Of a stretch of 64,000 bases of DNA, positions 62,030 through 64,000 are shown piece after piece. Source of the DNA: Mermis nigrescens (lineage: Eukaryota; Nematoda; Enoplea; Mermithida; Mermithidae); the NCBI GenBank assembly GCA_036768485.1, contig JAVLUZ010000191.1, positions 1,428,742 to 1,492,741 of the forward strand. Direction: 5' to 3'. The notes beneath the pieces were generated by a model. That model worked only from the letters and a program-made list of their open reading frames with translations. It did not search any database and was not told where the DNA came from. Both the position numbers and the translations under genes were made by a program. The first letter of the stretch is position 1; every line of letters starts with the position of its first letter.

Positions 62030-62441
62030 CAAAGATCCGTCGGGTAGTATATTTGCTGAAGACTTGGAGTTAGAGCCTAGAAGCGAATGGCTATCAGAGT
62101 GCCGCTCTGCAATTAATCGCAGCATGCACGCTCGTCTTTCTGTTGGCAGTAAAAGCATGATCTCGGTCGGTCGAATCGGAAATAGCCGAATATTTTGCTG
62201 CTTTAGGATCCACTTCGCAAATCACACCACTCGCTTATTGGAGCAATCTGCAGGGCAAGTATCCAACTTTGGCGGCTATCGCTATGAACATATTAGCAGT
62301 ACCAGCTACTTTGACACCGATTGAGCGCGTATTTGGCCGAGCCAGCATTGTGTTAGATAAAAATCGTCATAATTTGTCCGACTATAAGCTTGAGTTAGAA
62401 GTGTTTTTTAGCATGAATCGCGAATTTATTGATCTATTGTG
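62030..62441 (+). pseudogene. hAT transposase C-terminus (third hAT)
   Basis: Readable plus-strand frame to the stop at 62,441 with PLAYWSNLQGKYPTLAAIAM, LTPIERVFGRAS and KLELEVFFSMNREFIDLL: the hAT dimerisation domain, a different lineage from the two hATs at 10-24 kb. Upstream, an acidic stretch (EDLELEPRSEW) is in another frame, with a shift near 62,170. The catalytic core is absent from the window, so this is a relic. Confidence 0.85.
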
Positions 62442-62442
62442 A

Positions 62443-62521
62443 AACGTGAATTTGCATGCTGATGTACGTAAATATATTTCGAAAGTGAATTTGCATGCTG
62501 ATGTACGTAAATATATTTCAT
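62443..62521 (+). repeat. Two tandem copies of a 40-bp unit
   Basis: GTGAATTTGCATGCTGATGT plus ACGTAAATATATTTC occurs twice back to back just after the hAT stop codon. Confidence 0.8.
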
Positions 62522-62989
62522 AAGTCACATGTGAGGCAGGTAGCAAAACGACTGAGTAGGTGGGATGAATAGGGGTTCGGCTTGACTGGTTCAGGAAAAA
62601 TTGAAAAAATGTAAAAAAATTCATTTTGGGGAATCTGATGAAATGAAGATCTGTAATTCCTGACTTATATGTGCGATTTTCTGTTGTAGTATTTATAAAC
62701 AAAAAAGCTTCTACAGTAATCTGTTCTATTCCTAATGGCCTCGTAATAGAAACTTTGATAGGCCACAAAAGAGCAATAGCATGAATTTAGAGTCATATTG
62801 TCTTGCTTATATATTCATGGTACTTCGTACTATTGGCATCTTCAGTTATATACATAAGTATGTACCTACCAAAGATTGATTTTGAAGTGGAAGGTTCTAT
62901 AGTTGAGTGAAGAAGCGTCATTTTTTAAATAGTTCATATGCATGAATTGCGGAAGAAATCGAAAGGGTAATAGGTGTGCTTTTTTGTCG
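62522..62989. other. No gene recognised
   Basis: Unassigned AT-rich sequence. Confidence 0.35.
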
Positions 62990-63165
62990 CATTATCAAGA
63001 TATTGAGTTCGTACTATAAAACGTTCAAAGACTATATCTTGGGACTAGGACTACTAGTCTTTTGATAACGTAGTCCTAGTCAGACTTAGGACTAGTCATT
63101 TCGATAGTCTAGTCAGACTAAGATCAGGACTATATCTTTTTTCTGGGACTATATAACAACGCTAT
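62990..63165. repeat. GACTAAG minisatellite, second block
   Basis: GGACTAGGACTACTAGTC and related words, ending GGGACTATATAACAACGC; inverted relative to 57,545-57,760. Confidence 0.6.
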
Positions 63166-63317
63166 ATAGTTCGCGTAACCTCAATTTCTGAACCCCAAAG
63201 AGAATCATAGTTTTTATGTCAATCTCATCGAAACGGTCATGCAGTTTCTTTTCCCAGAAAAGTTCACTGCGTTTTGCCAGAACTTTTTGAGACTGCAGCT
63301 CAAAAAAGTTCTTTCTA

Positions 63318-63669
63318 TTCAATTTTTTAAGGGCTACAGTAGGCGAAACAAGACGAATTACTGTGATTCGACAAATCAGCTCAGTGAGGGAGAGTGGCTT
63401 GATTTCTTCCATTTTCAATGCACTAATCCGCCCATATAAGTTTAATTTACGCACTTAATCAGTGCTGGGACATACCACAGTAAGTGCACTTAAGAAAAAG
63501 CTGTCGGCTGGAATCGAACCGGGATGCGTCGACTACCAGCAGATGTTTTACCACTGAGCTATGCGGGAGCTCGCGACTTTCTTAACATTTTAGTCTATTG
63601 TGTTTAAAGTGTCAATTAAGGATATGTATGCAGTTAAGTTGATTGCGCGATTTTCATCTATAAGTTAAC
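63318..63669 (-). repeat. tRNA-promoter TIR element, copy 3, truncated
   Basis: Starts within the right arm (TTCTATTCAATTTTTTAAGG) and breaks off after CATCTATAAGTTAA. It includes a tRNA-like block on the minus strand at 63,501-63,568 with an A box TAGCTCAGTGGTA. Confidence 0.75.
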
Positions 63670-64000
63670 CCTCCGATTACCATCATGTTTTTGCAGTCGA
63701 AGTGCACCATCGTGGCATAAACTCCTAGTGCATATTAAGCTATGTCTTTTTAACATTCTCTGTCAGCTATTACTATCATTTAGTGCAATTTTTTATGTTC
63801 TTTTTGAATATGTACGTTATTTTCTGTGAAAATTATTTTTGAAAGAGGTTTAATTAAAAAAATCTATCACAATGCATAAGAATAGGCACCTGTTGGACAT
63901 TATGCAAAAACAAGAAAAAGCAGATTTCTGCTGTTTAACAAATACAGGGATGCATTTAAAGAGCTTGAAAGTGAATAAACCATCAAATTTTTCTTATTAG
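63670..64000. other. Right edge, no gene recognised
   Basis: AT-rich. A short frame at the end (from about 63,870) begins MHKNRHLLDIMQKQEK and reads KADFCCLTNTGMHLK; it is open to a stop near the window end, but too short to assign. Confidence 0.3.

Overview
The window looks like eukaryotic, invertebrate-animal DNA, most likely from an arthropod. It is AT-rich and intron-bearing, and almost everything recognisable in it is a mobile element. I see a Polinton/Maverick fragment, at least three hAT-family transposase relics, two LTR retrotransposon remnants of which one carries an envelope-like gene, a giant palindromic element, many short repeat families and several microsatellites. No bacterial operon, CRISPR array or housekeeping gene is visible. 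The species cannot be fixed from sequence alone.

Layout: 1-4 kb holds minisatellites, a GATCTG hexamer array and a Polinton fragment on the minus strand (capsid-like and protein-primed DNA polymerase fragments). 4.1-5.3 kb is an element with ~370 bp inverted repeats. 7,993-31,230 is one minus-strand Ty3/gypsy-like retrotransposon with 337-bp LTRs and a 4-bp target duplication (GTCG). Its order is LTR-gag-env-protease-RT-RNaseH-(large insertion)-integrase-LTR, so the envelope-like gene lies before pol and shares its reading frame with the protease. A plus-strand hAT transposon of about 14 kb interrupts it. The hAT gene can be followed through seven exons, and its last intron has itself collected microsatellites, a second hAT relic (with a perfect 8-bp duplication), two long-inverted-repeat elements and short dispersed repeats.

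31-39 kb is mostly unassignable, with dispersed repeats and LTR-like segments. 39,537-45,010 is a 5.5-kb near-perfect palindrome with a 6-bp target duplication. Each arm has a tandem array of ~40-bp units, an intact 210-codon C2H2 zinc-finger ORF transcribed outward, and a short exon-like ORF pointing inward. This is the most unusual object in the window. 45-64 kb has copies of a tRNA-promoter-bearing inverted-repeat element, a small plus-strand gag remnant behind a 761-bp LTR, an 875-bp element with a TTAC duplication, a third hAT C-terminus, minisatellites, and one plausible host-type gene: an 80-residue secreted four-cysteine peptide on the minus strand at 50,416-50,658.

Functionally the window is a record of nested transposition rather than a pathway. 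The apparently intact coding units are the two mirror-image zinc-finger ORFs and the small secreted peptide; nearly all other coding sequence carries stops or frameshifts.
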